Origin: Paenibacillus sp. FSL H7-0357
GTDB taxonomy: Bacteria; Bacillota; Bacilli; Paenibacillales; Paenibacillaceae
Direction: 5' to 3'
NCBI RefSeq assembly: GCF_000758525.1
Contig: NZ_CP009241.1
Location: 4,526,001-4,590,000 of the forward strand
Length of the DNA stretch: 64,000 nucleotides
Position 1 is the stretch's first letter, and the number at the start of each line of letters is the position of its first letter. Below, piece after piece: positions 41,970 to 50,488 of this stretch. The position numbers and the translations under genes were made by a program. The notes under the pieces are model-generated. The model did no database searches, had not been told where the DNA came from, and worked only from the letters and a program-made list of their open reading frames with translations.

Positions 41970-42275
41970 TCAATGGGCACCCATATGTCCCCAAAGTCCG
42001 TTAAAGAACGCTTTTACCTTTTTAGAATATTTGCCCCTCTCTTTATCCATCGAGGTGTACACAATTGGAATTCCGGCTTTGTTGCCCGTTTCTGATTCTG
42101 TCACAGACGTTTCTCCTGGTGCGACCGCTCCATATACGTCCGGAATATTGCCTCTTAGCTCTGCCCGGATGGTGAATGATTGATCTGCATCATGTTGTGA
42201 AGGCTGGTTAGCGCCTGTCAGCACAGTTCCTACAGTCCAAACGGCAGCAAGCCATCCAGTAATATAGCGCTTCAT
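41970..42275 (-). CDS. Small exported hypothetical protein
   Basis: A 101-residue protein that starts with a short signal-like segment (MKRYITGWLAAVWTVGTVLTG), followed by a polar, Gly/Ser/Thr-rich region and a basic C-terminus (KERGKYSKKVKAFFNGLWGH). AGGGGG precedes the ATG. The cleavage site is not clear. No family is recognised. It is separated from the DUF1349 gene by 80 bases. Confidence 0.55.
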   Translation of the reverse strand: MKRYITGWLAAVWTVGTVLTGANQPSQHDADQSFTIRAELRGNIPDVYGAVAPGETSVTESETGNKAGIPIVYTSMDKERGKYSKKVKAFFNGLWGHMGAH

Positions 42276-42355
42276 ATCCGATACCCCCTAAGCCAAGTAT
42301 TCTTAGATCCTGTTAACTATAGGATGGCTGGGGGTTCAAAAAATATACAGCAGGA

Positions 42356-42958
42356 TTAGAGCAGCGGGGGATCCGTATGTACATCCTTATCGGGATCCGT
42401 GGTAATCCAGCGTGTGAAGACAACCTTTAATCCCGCTCTTGTAGGAGCGCAGACGTGAGGACCTGCCTGTACACCGGACTCATAAGGAAAACGGGCGACC
42501 CGCAGGGTCCGCCAGGGATGCGACTGCGTTCTGGCTCTGATGATAACTGCATCCTTCATGCGCGAAGCGCGGAAAGTTACGGTCTCTCCGGCCCATTCTG
42601 CCACGGGAGACAACGACCAGTCGGAGTATCCGTCAGTTACAACTGCACCGGCATGAGGCACGCCATCATTCATCTCTATGCCTGCTTTAATCCAGACTGT
42701 AGGGCTATGCCACAGCATAATTCCCGCCTGATCGTATAGTTCTGTGATGCCCTGCAATGAAAAGCTGATTTCAACCGCTTCTCCATCTTTCCATGGAACC
42801 AGCAGTGCATGCCCGTTGTCATGCTGAAATTCATACATCGTTTTTTGCCAATAATCGCTGCCCTCTACTGCTTCGACAATCAATTGATCGCCCTGTACAG
42901 TACAGCTCTTCGGTTCATTGGTCCATATCCCATCCTGCCAGTTGTTCGTCTTTACCAT
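42356..42958 (-). CDS. DUF1349 domain protein
   Basis: A 200-residue concanavalin-like beta-sandwich protein of the DUF1349 (YesU/regulation of enolase-like) family. It shows SDYWQKTMYEF near 34-44, DQAGIMLWHSPTVWIKAGIE near 76-95 and a VTDGYSDWSL segment near 106-115, all typical. No signal peptide is present, so it is cytosolic. The family is common in Bacilli near sugar-use genes; its biochemical role is not settled. Confidence 0.87.
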   Translation of the reverse strand: MVKTNNWQDGIWTNEPKSCTVQGDQLIVEAVEGSDYWQKTMYEFQHDNGHALLVPWKDGEAVEISFSLQGITELYDQAGIMLWHSPTVWIKAGIEMNDGVPHAGAVVTDGYSDWSLSPVAEWAGETVTFRASRMKDAVIIRARTQSHPWRTLRVARFPYESGVQAGPHVCAPTRAGLKVVFTRWITTDPDKDVHTDPPLL

Positions 42959-43183
42959 TTAGGCACCTCCACTTTCCGTTTTCACATCAGCCATTAACTT
43001 GCTAGGCACAAATTACCATAACAACAATATAACCTAACATTGCGGCGGTATGAAGCTTATAAATGCTGTGCGCTGAAATTAAGCCGGGTGTGGTGGCAAA
43101 ATAATACCTAATTTATGCAGGAACGACGTTGGTTAACTACTGGCTTTTGGGTCTTGCCCAATGTTATCCGCCTGTTCAAGCCC

Positions 43184-44854
43184 TTATTTCTTGTAGTCTG
43201 CCTGTTGCTGTTCGTAAATCTTATAGAAATCGCTCCATACCAGAACATTATCTTTTTCCTTGCCCCACCATTCCTTGTACCAGTCTTCTATTTCCTTGCC
43301 GCCTCCGTTTTCCCACTTCTTTTGCGCATCCGCCGCTGCTTGTTCGACGGTATATTTGCTGCCGCTGATAATGGACCGGGTGAAAATATCGTTTACCTCA
43401 GTAGTGACATTGTTGAATTTCACCTGCAACCCTTTGGGCAGCTGCGGCATATGCTCGGAATGGGTGAGGCCTTCACCTACCTGCAAATGGTTCATGTAGA
43501 CATCGCGGGCCTCTCTGAACAGGCGCAGCCCTTCTTGTTGTACCGGAATATCCTCATTAAACAGACTCTCTGTATACCCGGCCTTGCCTTCCTCAAGACG
43601 GCTGTAAAGCATTGCATAGTCACTCGCCCAGCTCACTTCATTTTTGTATTTCTCCTGATCGGTAATCACCATCCGGCCATCGGCTTCTACTTTATAATGA
43701 GTGCCTTCGAAACCGTTTTTAAACGTTCGTCCAGTCTCGGTTTTAGTCATAAAATCTATATATTTCATGACTGCCTCCGGGTCTTTTGCTCTCGCATTCA
43801 CCACAGCCGTCATTTGAACCGGATTGTTCCATACCATCGTATACTGTCCTACACTCGTAGTAGGTAGCGGTATCACTTTAAGTTTTGCACCTGGAACATT
43901 CTGCGTCAGCGTATCCAGCTCCTTAGCTGCAAAGCCAGTGTAATCGCCGGTCATAAAGGCATACATGCCTATTTTCCCATTCAGGAAATCCTGTTTGGTT
44001 TTAGAGCCATCCTTATCCGTCAGAAAATCCTTGTCCACCACTCCCGCTTCATAGAGGCTGCGCTTAAACGCAGTAGATTCTTTCATATTGTTAAGCCCCA
44101 CGACGATATCATTATTTTTATCCACATTCACCCAGTTAGCGTTAAACATATAGCGGAACAGCCCCGCTGTGTCTCCAAACTGCAGGCCGCCGATCCCATA
44201 CGTATCCTTCTTGCCATTACCGTCCGGGTCCTGATCGGTAAATGCCTTGGCCACCTCAATCATCTCTTCTTCGGTTGCCGGAGGCTGGAGTCCAAGCTTG
44301 TTCAGCCAGTCCTCACGAATGAAGAAGCTCATTAATGGATATACCTCATTTATGCGCCCTACTTCATACAATTTGCCATCCGTCTTGGTACCGGCTTTTC
44401 TTAATTCCGGATATTTCACAAGCAGCGCCTTATATTCGACACTGGTATTTTCAATCAGATCGTCGAGCGGCAGAAGCTGCTTCTGATCAAACAGCGTATT
44501 GCGGATACTGGTGCCGAACTCAAAAATTAAATCCGGTGCACTTCCCGATGCAAGCAGCACATTGAGCTTGGACTGTGATTCCCAGCGCGGGACTGCGGTA
44601 AACTTCACATTCGCTGGGCCGTTTTCGTTGATCCACTTTGACCACATGTTATCTTCGATCGTCCCCATACCGCTGGGTACTGCTCCCCGGTCATAGATGG
44701 TAGATGAAATATTGCCCCGTTTTTCCCCACTTTCCACCTTCGCTTGCTTGCCGTCTGCCTCTCCGCCATTACCGCCGGAACATCCGGCCAGTAGTCCAGC
44801 TCCCAATGCCCCAACCATCAAACCTTTCATCCATTTCTTGAATCCGTCAGCCAT
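43184..44854 (-). CDS. Sugar-binding lipoprotein of an LplA-type ABC importer
   Basis: A 556-residue extracellular solute-binding lipoprotein. The lipoprotein signal ends in LLAGC (Cys near 25). The large bilobal domain and the length match the LplA/YtcQ group that captures oligosaccharides in Bacillales. It is the last gene of a three-gene importer (permease, permease, binding protein) read on the minus strand and is followed by the two-component genes on the same strand but not in the same direction of order. The sugar is unknown; no glycosidase is encoded next to it. Confidence 0.9.
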   Translation of the reverse strand: MADGFKKWMKGLMVGALGAGLLAGCSGGNGGEADGKQAKVESGEKRGNISSTIYDRGAVPSGMGTIEDNMWSKWINENGPANVKFTAVPRWESQSKLNVLLASGSAPDLIFEFGTSIRNTLFDQKQLLPLDDLIENTSVEYKALLVKYPELRKAGTKTDGKLYEVGRINEVYPLMSFFIREDWLNKLGLQPPATEEEMIEVAKAFTDQDPDGNGKKDTYGIGGLQFGDTAGLFRYMFNANWVNVDKNNDIVVGLNNMKESTAFKRSLYEAGVVDKDFLTDKDGSKTKQDFLNGKIGMYAFMTGDYTGFAAKELDTLTQNVPGAKLKVIPLPTTSVGQYTMVWNNPVQMTAVVNARAKDPEAVMKYIDFMTKTETGRTFKNGFEGTHYKVEADGRMVITDQEKYKNEVSWASDYAMLYSRLEEGKAGYTESLFNEDIPVQQEGLRLFREARDVYMNHLQVGEGLTHSEHMPQLPKGLQVKFNNVTTEVNDIFTRSIISGSKYTVEQAAADAQKKWENGGGKEIEDWYKEWWGKEKDNVLVWSDFYKIYEQQQADYKK

Positions 44855-44892
44855 ACATAAGCCCCTCTTTCTTATGGAATTTATAACAACAC

Positions 44893-45762
44893 TCAGCCTT
44901 TAATGGAGCCAAGCATTACACCTTTCACAAAGTATTTCTGCAGAAATGGATATACGGCCAATATCGGAACAATCATAACAATGACCGCCGCTGATCTTAC
45001 ACCCTCAGGTGTCAGGTTGGAAACCATCGTAGGATCGGAGAAATCCTGGACCAGCGAAGTAGACTTGATCATATTCTGGACCAGTACCGTCATATTGAAT
45101 TTGACAGTGTCGTTGATATAAATCATCACGCTCATAAATGAATTCCAATAGCCCACTCCATAAAATAAGGCCAGCGTAGCCAGCATCGGTTTGGACAGCG
45201 GGAGGACAATCCGGAATAGCAGCCCCAGCTCACTGCATCCATCAATTCGTGCCGCTTCGTCCACTTCCTTCGGTAAATTCTCAAATGAAGAACGCATAAT
45301 AAGCATGTTGTACGTACTGACCAGTCCAGGCAGCCATAATGCTCCGTAGCTGTTGACCAAGCCGAGCTTTTGGACAACCAGATAAGTCGGAATCAGACCG
45401 CCGTTAAAAATCATTGTAAATACCATAGCCATGGTGAAAAATCTTCTGCTGTAGAATTGTTTTCTGGAAAGCGGATATGCAGCCATGATTGTTACAGCCA
45501 TACTGAGCGCAGTACCGATCAATGTAATCTCCACACTGTTCCAGAATGAACGCACAATCGGCGTTCCCTTGAACAGGCTCTCGAAAGAGAATAAGCTGAA
45601 GTCGACTGGCCACAGTCCTACACGTCCCGCCATCACAGCATTAGCACCACTGAGAGATAATGCTGTGACATTCAGCAGCGGCAGTATACAGCTTAAGGCA
45701 ATCAGGGACAGGACAATATAGTTGAGCGTATAAAAAACTTGTTCACCTCTTGTATCTTTCAC
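44893..45762 (-). CDS. Carbohydrate ABC importer permease, LplC/YtcP type
   Basis: A 289-residue permease with six hydrophobic helices and the EAA loop EAARIDGCSELGLLFRIVLPLSKP split around residues 178-201. I use GTG 45762 (GAGGAGGGG six bases upstream), which removes the 43-base overlap with the preceding gene implied by the longest frame. It is the second permease of the importer. Confidence 0.9.
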   Translation of the reverse strand: MKDTRGEQVFYTLNYIVLSLIALSCILPLLNVTALSLSGANAVMAGRVGLWPVDFSLFSFESLFKGTPIVRSFWNSVEITLIGTALSMAVTIMAAYPLSRKQFYSRRFFTMAMVFTMIFNGGLIPTYLVVQKLGLVNSYGALWLPGLVSTYNMLIMRSSFENLPKEVDEAARIDGCSELGLLFRIVLPLSKPMLATLALFYGVGYWNSFMSVMIYINDTVKFNMTVLVQNMIKSTSLVQDFSDPTMVSNLTPEGVRSAAVIVMIVPILAVYPFLQKYFVKGVMLGSIKG

Positions 45763-45775
45763 AGCTATCCCCTCC

Positions 45776-46747
45776 TCACCATAATCCTTCGTTAAATTTG
45801 CGGGCGATATAATTCGCACTGAAAATCAGGAGGAACGCAACCAGCGATTCGAACAGCCCCATGGCGGTGGTCAGACTGAATTGGGCGCCCTGCAGACCGG
45901 TCCGGTAAATGTATGTGCTGATTACATCCGCGATCTGGTTAACGTTTGAATTCTGGAGCATGTAGACCTGGTCAAAGCCCACTTCCATGACACGCCCCAT
46001 CGACAGGATCAGCAACAGGATAATGGTCGGCCGGATGCCCGGAATGGTTACATGCCAGATCTGGCGCAGCTTGCTTGCTCCGTCCATCCCTGCGGCCTCG
46101 TAGAGGCTCGGGTCAATGGTTGTTAAGGCCGCCAGAAAAATGATGGCATTAAACCCCATATCCTTCCATATGCCGGAGCCGACAAATATCGCGATCCAAG
46201 AGCCTTTGCTGTACATGAAGGCAAAAGGTTCACCGTAGATCTTTTCCACCAGATTGTTGACTATCCCATGCTCCATAGAGAAGACTGTCGTGACCATCAT
46301 GGCAATGATGACCCACGAGAGAAAATGCGGCATATAGACAATCGTCTGAATTGTACGTTTGAATCCCATATTCCTTACCTCGTTAAGCATAATTGCCAAA
46401 ATAATCGGAATGGGAAATCCGAATACAACGCTCAACAAACTCAAACCCACAGTGTTTCGAATAATCTCAAGTGTTCTAGAATCCTGAAACAAAGTTTGAA
46501 AATGCTGAAATCCCACCCACGGGCTGTTCAAAACTCCATCGTAAAAATTGTAATCTTTGAACGCAAGAACCAACCCTCCGATTGGCGCGTACCGAAAAAT
46601 CACATAAAATAATATGACGGGCACAAACATGATCAGCAGGGGAATATTTGATTTGAACCGTCTTAACGCTTGCTGTCTTGTTCTGTGCTTCGCGACCTTA
46701 TCTCCCGGCCGGAATACCGGGCCTCTCACTGTGCGTGCTGCCTTCAT
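45776..46747 (-). CDS. Carbohydrate ABC importer permease, LplB/YteP type
   Basis: A 323-residue membrane protein with six helices and a long basic cytosolic N-terminus. The EAA motif EAAGMDGASKLRQIWHVTIPG (residues about 224-244, read in two parts EAAGMDGASK and LRQIWHVTIPG) contacts the ATPase. The first gene of the importer; the ribosome site is GAGGAGAG. No ATPase is encoded in the cluster, as usual for this subfamily, which borrows a shared MsmX-type ATPase. Confidence 0.9.
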   Translation of the reverse strand: MKAARTVRGPVFRPGDKVAKHRTRQQALRRFKSNIPLLIMFVPVILFYVIFRYAPIGGLVLAFKDYNFYDGVLNSPWVGFQHFQTLFQDSRTLEIIRNTVGLSLLSVVFGFPIPIILAIMLNEVRNMGFKRTIQTIVYMPHFLSWVIIAMMVTTVFSMEHGIVNNLVEKIYGEPFAFMYSKGSWIAIFVGSGIWKDMGFNAIIFLAALTTIDPSLYEAAGMDGASKLRQIWHVTIPGIRPTIILLLILSMGRVMEVGFDQVYMLQNSNVNQIADVISTYIYRTGLQGAQFSLTTAMGLFESLVAFLLIFSANYIARKFNEGLW

Positions 46748-46945
46748 CTCTTCTCTCCTCTCAAGGCTGTATCCATCTGTAATCTATTCTAGTGACATCT
46801 GCAAACGCAATCATTTGATATTTACCGATGATTTATTGAAATTCTACACAAGTAGAACAATCTGCCGTCCTCTGAACGAGGTGTACCTCATTATTTGAGA
46901 AATATAAAACGGATTGATTACAGAAATATTCAATCTCTTGCATCC

Positions 46946-46975
46946 CAAAAAAACCCAGCCAATGGCTGAGTTTTG
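46946..46975 (-). terminator. Intrinsic terminator of the two-component operon
   Basis: On the minus strand ACTCAGCC-ATT-GGCTGGGT is followed by TTTTTT. It lies 28 bases past the stop of the response regulator. Confidence 0.85.
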
Positions 46976-47003
46976 GATGTTATTGTCTGGAGTCCTTTAT
47001 ACT

Positions 47004-48518
47004 TTAATCAATCAAACCTTCACCTGTTTGTTTGCGGTATTCGCTGGGCGATTTCCCGGTAAGCTGTTTAAAAACGGTCGTGAAATAACTGGAATTATCA
47101 AATCCGCTCTCCTCGGCAATTTCCAGCATCCTTAGTTTAGTTCCAGCCAAAAGCGATTTTGCCCGCTCAATCCGCAGCTGGCTAACATAGCTGGTAAATC
47201 CTATGCCTGTCTCCTTTTTAAACAGGTTACTGAGGTAATTCGGTGTCACATGCACATGCCCGGCCACTGTCTGCAGCGTGCATACCCCGCGGTAATGAGA
47301 GTCAATGTATTGCTTGGCCCGTAAGACGACATTATCCTGCTTCTCCTGCAGCCACTGTGCGAATAAGGCGATGAAATCCCTGCCCTTGCCCTCGGCCCAT
47401 TCCATAAGCTCGGGCACTGAGCGAAGCATCAGGATCGCTCCGGGATCCAGGGCTTCATATCCGGCAGCTTTCAGATGCCTGAAGTCATCCATTAGAATAT
47501 CCGAGAAAGCGGTCATCATCGTGTAGACCTCCGTTTTTCCGGACTGAAGGTCCATGATTGATGCTTTTTGAAGATAAGCTGTTATCCTTTCCCTTACCCC
47601 CTGCAGGTTGCTTGTGATCAACAAGGACAACAATTCTTCCTTGAACGGGTAGGAGCGCTGCGGATTCATCCCGTCGGGGGGAGTTTCCCCGCCGGCTGTT
47701 ATTCCGATTTTTTGGTATTTTGCCGCCAAGCCGTCAAGCTGCCGGAGAATCCCTCCATCCAGCCAGCAGACCTGAATACCAGTATAGCGGCTTACCGTGC
47801 TCCGAACTGTCGATTGATAAGCGGCGGCAACCGGTCCCGGCTCCAGCAGGAAGGCAAACTCTTCACTCCTCAATGGAAACCAAATTCCCCGCACACCATG
47901 CCTCACCATCAACTCCGCAATAATGTTGGATACCGCATAATGCAGAAGTCCTACATCCCGCAGCGTATAAGTTTTCTCATGCGGATAATAGCTTTGGACT
48001 CTTAGAATACAGAAGGAGAAGCCTGCCCACTCCCTGCTGCAGGCCTCCCCCGCCTCAAGGTCGTGGGGGCATCCGTAGAGAGCCGCCCGGAACAGATTGA
48101 TCTGCCGTTCTTTTAGCCGGACCTTTTTTTCCAGCATGTTCAGGCGGAACTTCTCATAGGCCTTGCGCAGTACGCGGTAAACTTCATCCAGAGAAAACGG
48201 TTTCAGAAGAAACTCGACTGCACCGTACCGGACCGCCCGCTGTGCGTACTCAAATTCCCGGTAACCGGTCAGAATAATCACCATGACGTTTGGATTGCTG
48301 TCCGAGAGCCTTTCTGTCAACGAAAGACCATCCATAACAGGCATATTAATATCCGTAATGACCAAATCGGGCGTGCACAGCTCCATTGCAGCCAGAGCTT
48401 CCTCCCCGTCTGCCGCTTCGCCGACTACTTCCCATCCCAGCTCATTGGTGCTGATCAACTTCATCAGCCCTTCGCGGAACCAAGCTTCGTCATCCACGAC
48501 GAGCAGCTTTCCGATCAT
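47004..48518 (-). CDS. AraC-type response regulator (YesN-like)
   Basis: A 504-residue regulator. The receiver domain (1-120) has DDE at 9-11, the phospho-Asp in LVITDINMPVMDG near 56-68 and the Lys in LLKPF near 108. A long linker (about 125-390) is usual for the family. The AraC DNA-binding domain with two helix-turn-helix units (about 400-500) ends in GFDNSSYFTTVFKQLTGKSPSEYR near 472-495, cited in parts. It starts 29 bases inside the kinase gene. It should activate the LplABC-type importer just downstream. Confidence 0.9.
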   Translation of the reverse strand: MIGKLLVVDDEAWFREGLMKLISTNELGWEVVGEAADGEEALAAMELCTPDLVITDINMPVMDGLSLTERLSDSNPNVMVIILTGYREFEYAQRAVRYGAVEFLLKPFSLDEVYRVLRKAYEKFRLNMLEKKVRLKERQINLFRAALYGCPHDLEAGEACSREWAGFSFCILRVQSYYPHEKTYTLRDVGLLHYAVSNIIAELMVRHGVRGIWFPLRSEEFAFLLEPGPVAAAYQSTVRSTVSRYTGIQVCWLDGGILRQLDGLAAKYQKIGITAGGETPPDGMNPQRSYPFKEELLSLLITSNLQGVRERITAYLQKASIMDLQSGKTEVYTMMTAFSDILMDDFRHLKAAGYEALDPGAILMLRSVPELMEWAEGKGRDFIALFAQWLQEKQDNVVLRAKQYIDSHYRGVCTLQTVAGHVHVTPNYLSNLFKKETGIGFTSYVSQLRIERAKSLLAGTKLRMLEIAEESGFDNSSYFTTVFKQLTGKSPSEYRKQTGEGLID

Positions 48519-50343
48519 ATCCGTTCTCCCCTCCCGCAGAATGATATGGAAGACGCAGGCGTACCAGCGTCCCCTTCCCTATTGCTGAGTGAATATCCAC
48601 GCCGTAAGGAGCGCCATACACCAATTCAATGCGGCGGATGACGCTCCTGGTGCCGATATGCCGGCCGCCATCGTCCGCGATGCCTGGCAACTCCAAAATG
48701 CTCCGGATCAGAGCTTGTTCCATGCCGCTGCCGTTGTCGGCGATTTCCAGAACCAGCTGCTCCGGATTTTCTTCGGCCGCCAGCATCCGATATCCGCTGA
48801 TCGTTAGGCGGCGGTCGTTTTTTTTGTTACGAAAAGCATGCACAAACACATTTTCCACAATGGGTTGAAGCAGCAGACGGATAACCTGGCAGTTCAACAG
48901 CTCGTCCGGAAGATCAATCTCTGTTGAGAGCGCCTCCTGATAACGCGCCTTCTGAATTTCAAGGTAGTTGTTAATCTGTTTGATTTCATCATGCAAGGTC
49001 GTCAAATGCTGTACCGGCTCCAACGTATACTGCAGCATCTCCGACAAATTATTGACAAGTTGCGCTGAATTCTCATCGCCGTGCATATAGAACTTCCAAA
49101 AAAACATACCTAATGTATTGTACAGAAAATGGGGGTTAAGCTGTGCCTGAATAGCTTTCAGCTCCGCTTCCTTCTCACTGATCTCCCGTTCATAGACTTC
49201 ATGTATCAACGTTTCTATCCGGGAAGTCATCCGGTTAAAGCTGTCCCCAATAAAAGCCAGCTCATCACGTGTCCTGATGCTGACCCGGGTGTCGAACTTC
49301 CCTTCACGCACCCGCCTCATTCCTTGCACAAGGCTTCCCAGCGGGCGGAGCAGCCTTCTGCTGATTACGGTGATGATTAACCAGGAACAGAAGAGACTAG
49401 CCAGGGCGGAAATAATGGCCACTTGTAAAATCACTTTACTCCGGCTTTGGATCTGTTCAAGCGAAACCTTGCTCACCAGCGAGAAATTCACCTTGTCCGC
49501 TACTTGATTCGTATATAAATAGGAGATTCCGCCCTCGTTCTGGATCAGATTCGCATCAGTGCCCAGTTCCGGCAAATCCGGAACAGATTCCGCGTCCCCG
49601 TTCAATGAATACAGCAGCTTACCGTCACCATCGAACAGATAAGCATTCGCATCCTCATGCACGCGCAAATCTTTAAGATGAGACTCAAATAAGGAGGTAT
49701 TAAACAGTATAAGCATCATTCCATAGGTCTCCAGATCAACGGAACGCATCAATCTGCCCGCCATTACCCAATTTGAAGGTTCCAACTGGCTCCCGGGATC
49801 AAGTTTGACCCGGCTCCAGACATATTCCCCAGCGGTTCCTTCCAGCCTGTCTATCATGTCTTCCAAGCAGGTTGGGTCCAGACGCTGGAAAGAACCGGAT
49901 AAAGTTCCCAGGTTCATAATATTACCCTTGAGATCATAGATTCGCATACCTATCATTTCCGGAGCGTCTAGCCGGACCTGGTATAACTGTTCATCCAATA
50001 CTCTCTCAACCTGCATTCTTTCAAAAGAAGTTGCCCCTGCCGTCTGATTAAGAATCGCTGTTTTCACCGAAGGATTAAGTGTGATATAGTCTGTAATCCT
50101 GTACATGTCCTTGACCCGGGAATCAAGCCGGGCCAGCACCTGTTTTGTGGTCTGTCTGTATTGGCGGCTGATCTCCTGATTGAACAGTGAGAGATGCACC
50201 TTGTATGTAATCAGTCCGGTTATACCCGAGATGATAAGTGTCGCCACCGACAACGCGGCTATCAGCTTGGTGCTAAATTTAAAGCGGTTACAAAACAAAC
50301 GACTGAACCTCCTCAAAAATGAATTCCGAGAGAATACTGCCAT
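48490..50343 (-). CDS. Sensor histidine kinase, YesM-like
   Basis: A membrane kinase of 617 residues with two hydrophobic helices (about 27-47 and 308-328) that enclose an extracellular sensor domain, then HAMP (about 330-385), the His_kinase motif LKAIQAQLNPHFLYNTLG with the phospho-acceptor His near 400, and a HATPase domain with ILLQPIVENVFVHAF near 500 and DNGSGM near 545. Layout and order match YesM, which senses extracellular sugars for YesN. Coupled to the regulator gene by a 29-base overlap. Confidence 0.9.
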   Translation of the reverse strand: MAVFSRNSFLRRFSRLFCNRFKFSTKLIAALSVATLIISGITGLITYKVHLSLFNQEISRQYRQTTKQVLARLDSRVKDMYRITDYITLNPSVKTAILNQTAGATSFERMQVERVLDEQLYQVRLDAPEMIGMRIYDLKGNIMNLGTLSGSFQRLDPTCLEDMIDRLEGTAGEYVWSRVKLDPGSQLEPSNWVMAGRLMRSVDLETYGMMLILFNTSLFESHLKDLRVHEDANAYLFDGDGKLLYSLNGDAESVPDLPELGTDANLIQNEGGISYLYTNQVADKVNFSLVSKVSLEQIQSRSKVILQVAIISALASLFCSWLIITVISRRLLRPLGSLVQGMRRVREGKFDTRVSIRTRDELAFIGDSFNRMTSRIETLIHEVYEREISEKEAELKAIQAQLNPHFLYNTLGMFFWKFYMHGDENSAQLVNNLSEMLQYTLEPVQHLTTLHDEIKQINNYLEIQKARYQEALSTEIDLPDELLNCQVIRLLLQPIVENVFVHAFRNKKNDRRLTISGYRMLAAEENPEQLVLEIADNGSGMEQALIRSILELPGIADDGGRHIGTRSVIRRIELVYGAPYGVDIHSAIGKGTLVRLRLPYHSAGGENGYDRKAARRG

Positions 50344-50394
50344 CTTAACGCACTGCTGTCGTCTGTTTCAATTACATTTAACAAAAAATAAAAG

Positions 50395-50436
50395 AACAGT
50401 CCCATAACCATCTTGGGAGATGATTATAGGACTGTC
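50395..50436 (-). terminator. Intrinsic terminator after the oxidoreductase operon
   Basis: On the minus strand ACAGTCCTATAATCATCT pairs imperfectly with ATGGTTATGGGACTGT and is followed by TCTTTTATTTTTT, 52 bases past the stop of the alpha-beta fusion. Confidence 0.75.
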
Positions 50437-50488
50437 TATACCCTCATATTGACTTTGACTGGACGTAAACTCCTTGGCTTAACATTGT

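Noticed and set aside
43115..43867. 250-codon plus-strand ORF over the sugar-binding lipoprotein gene
   Set aside because: It overlaps a clear family member on the other strand and has the composition of a shadow.
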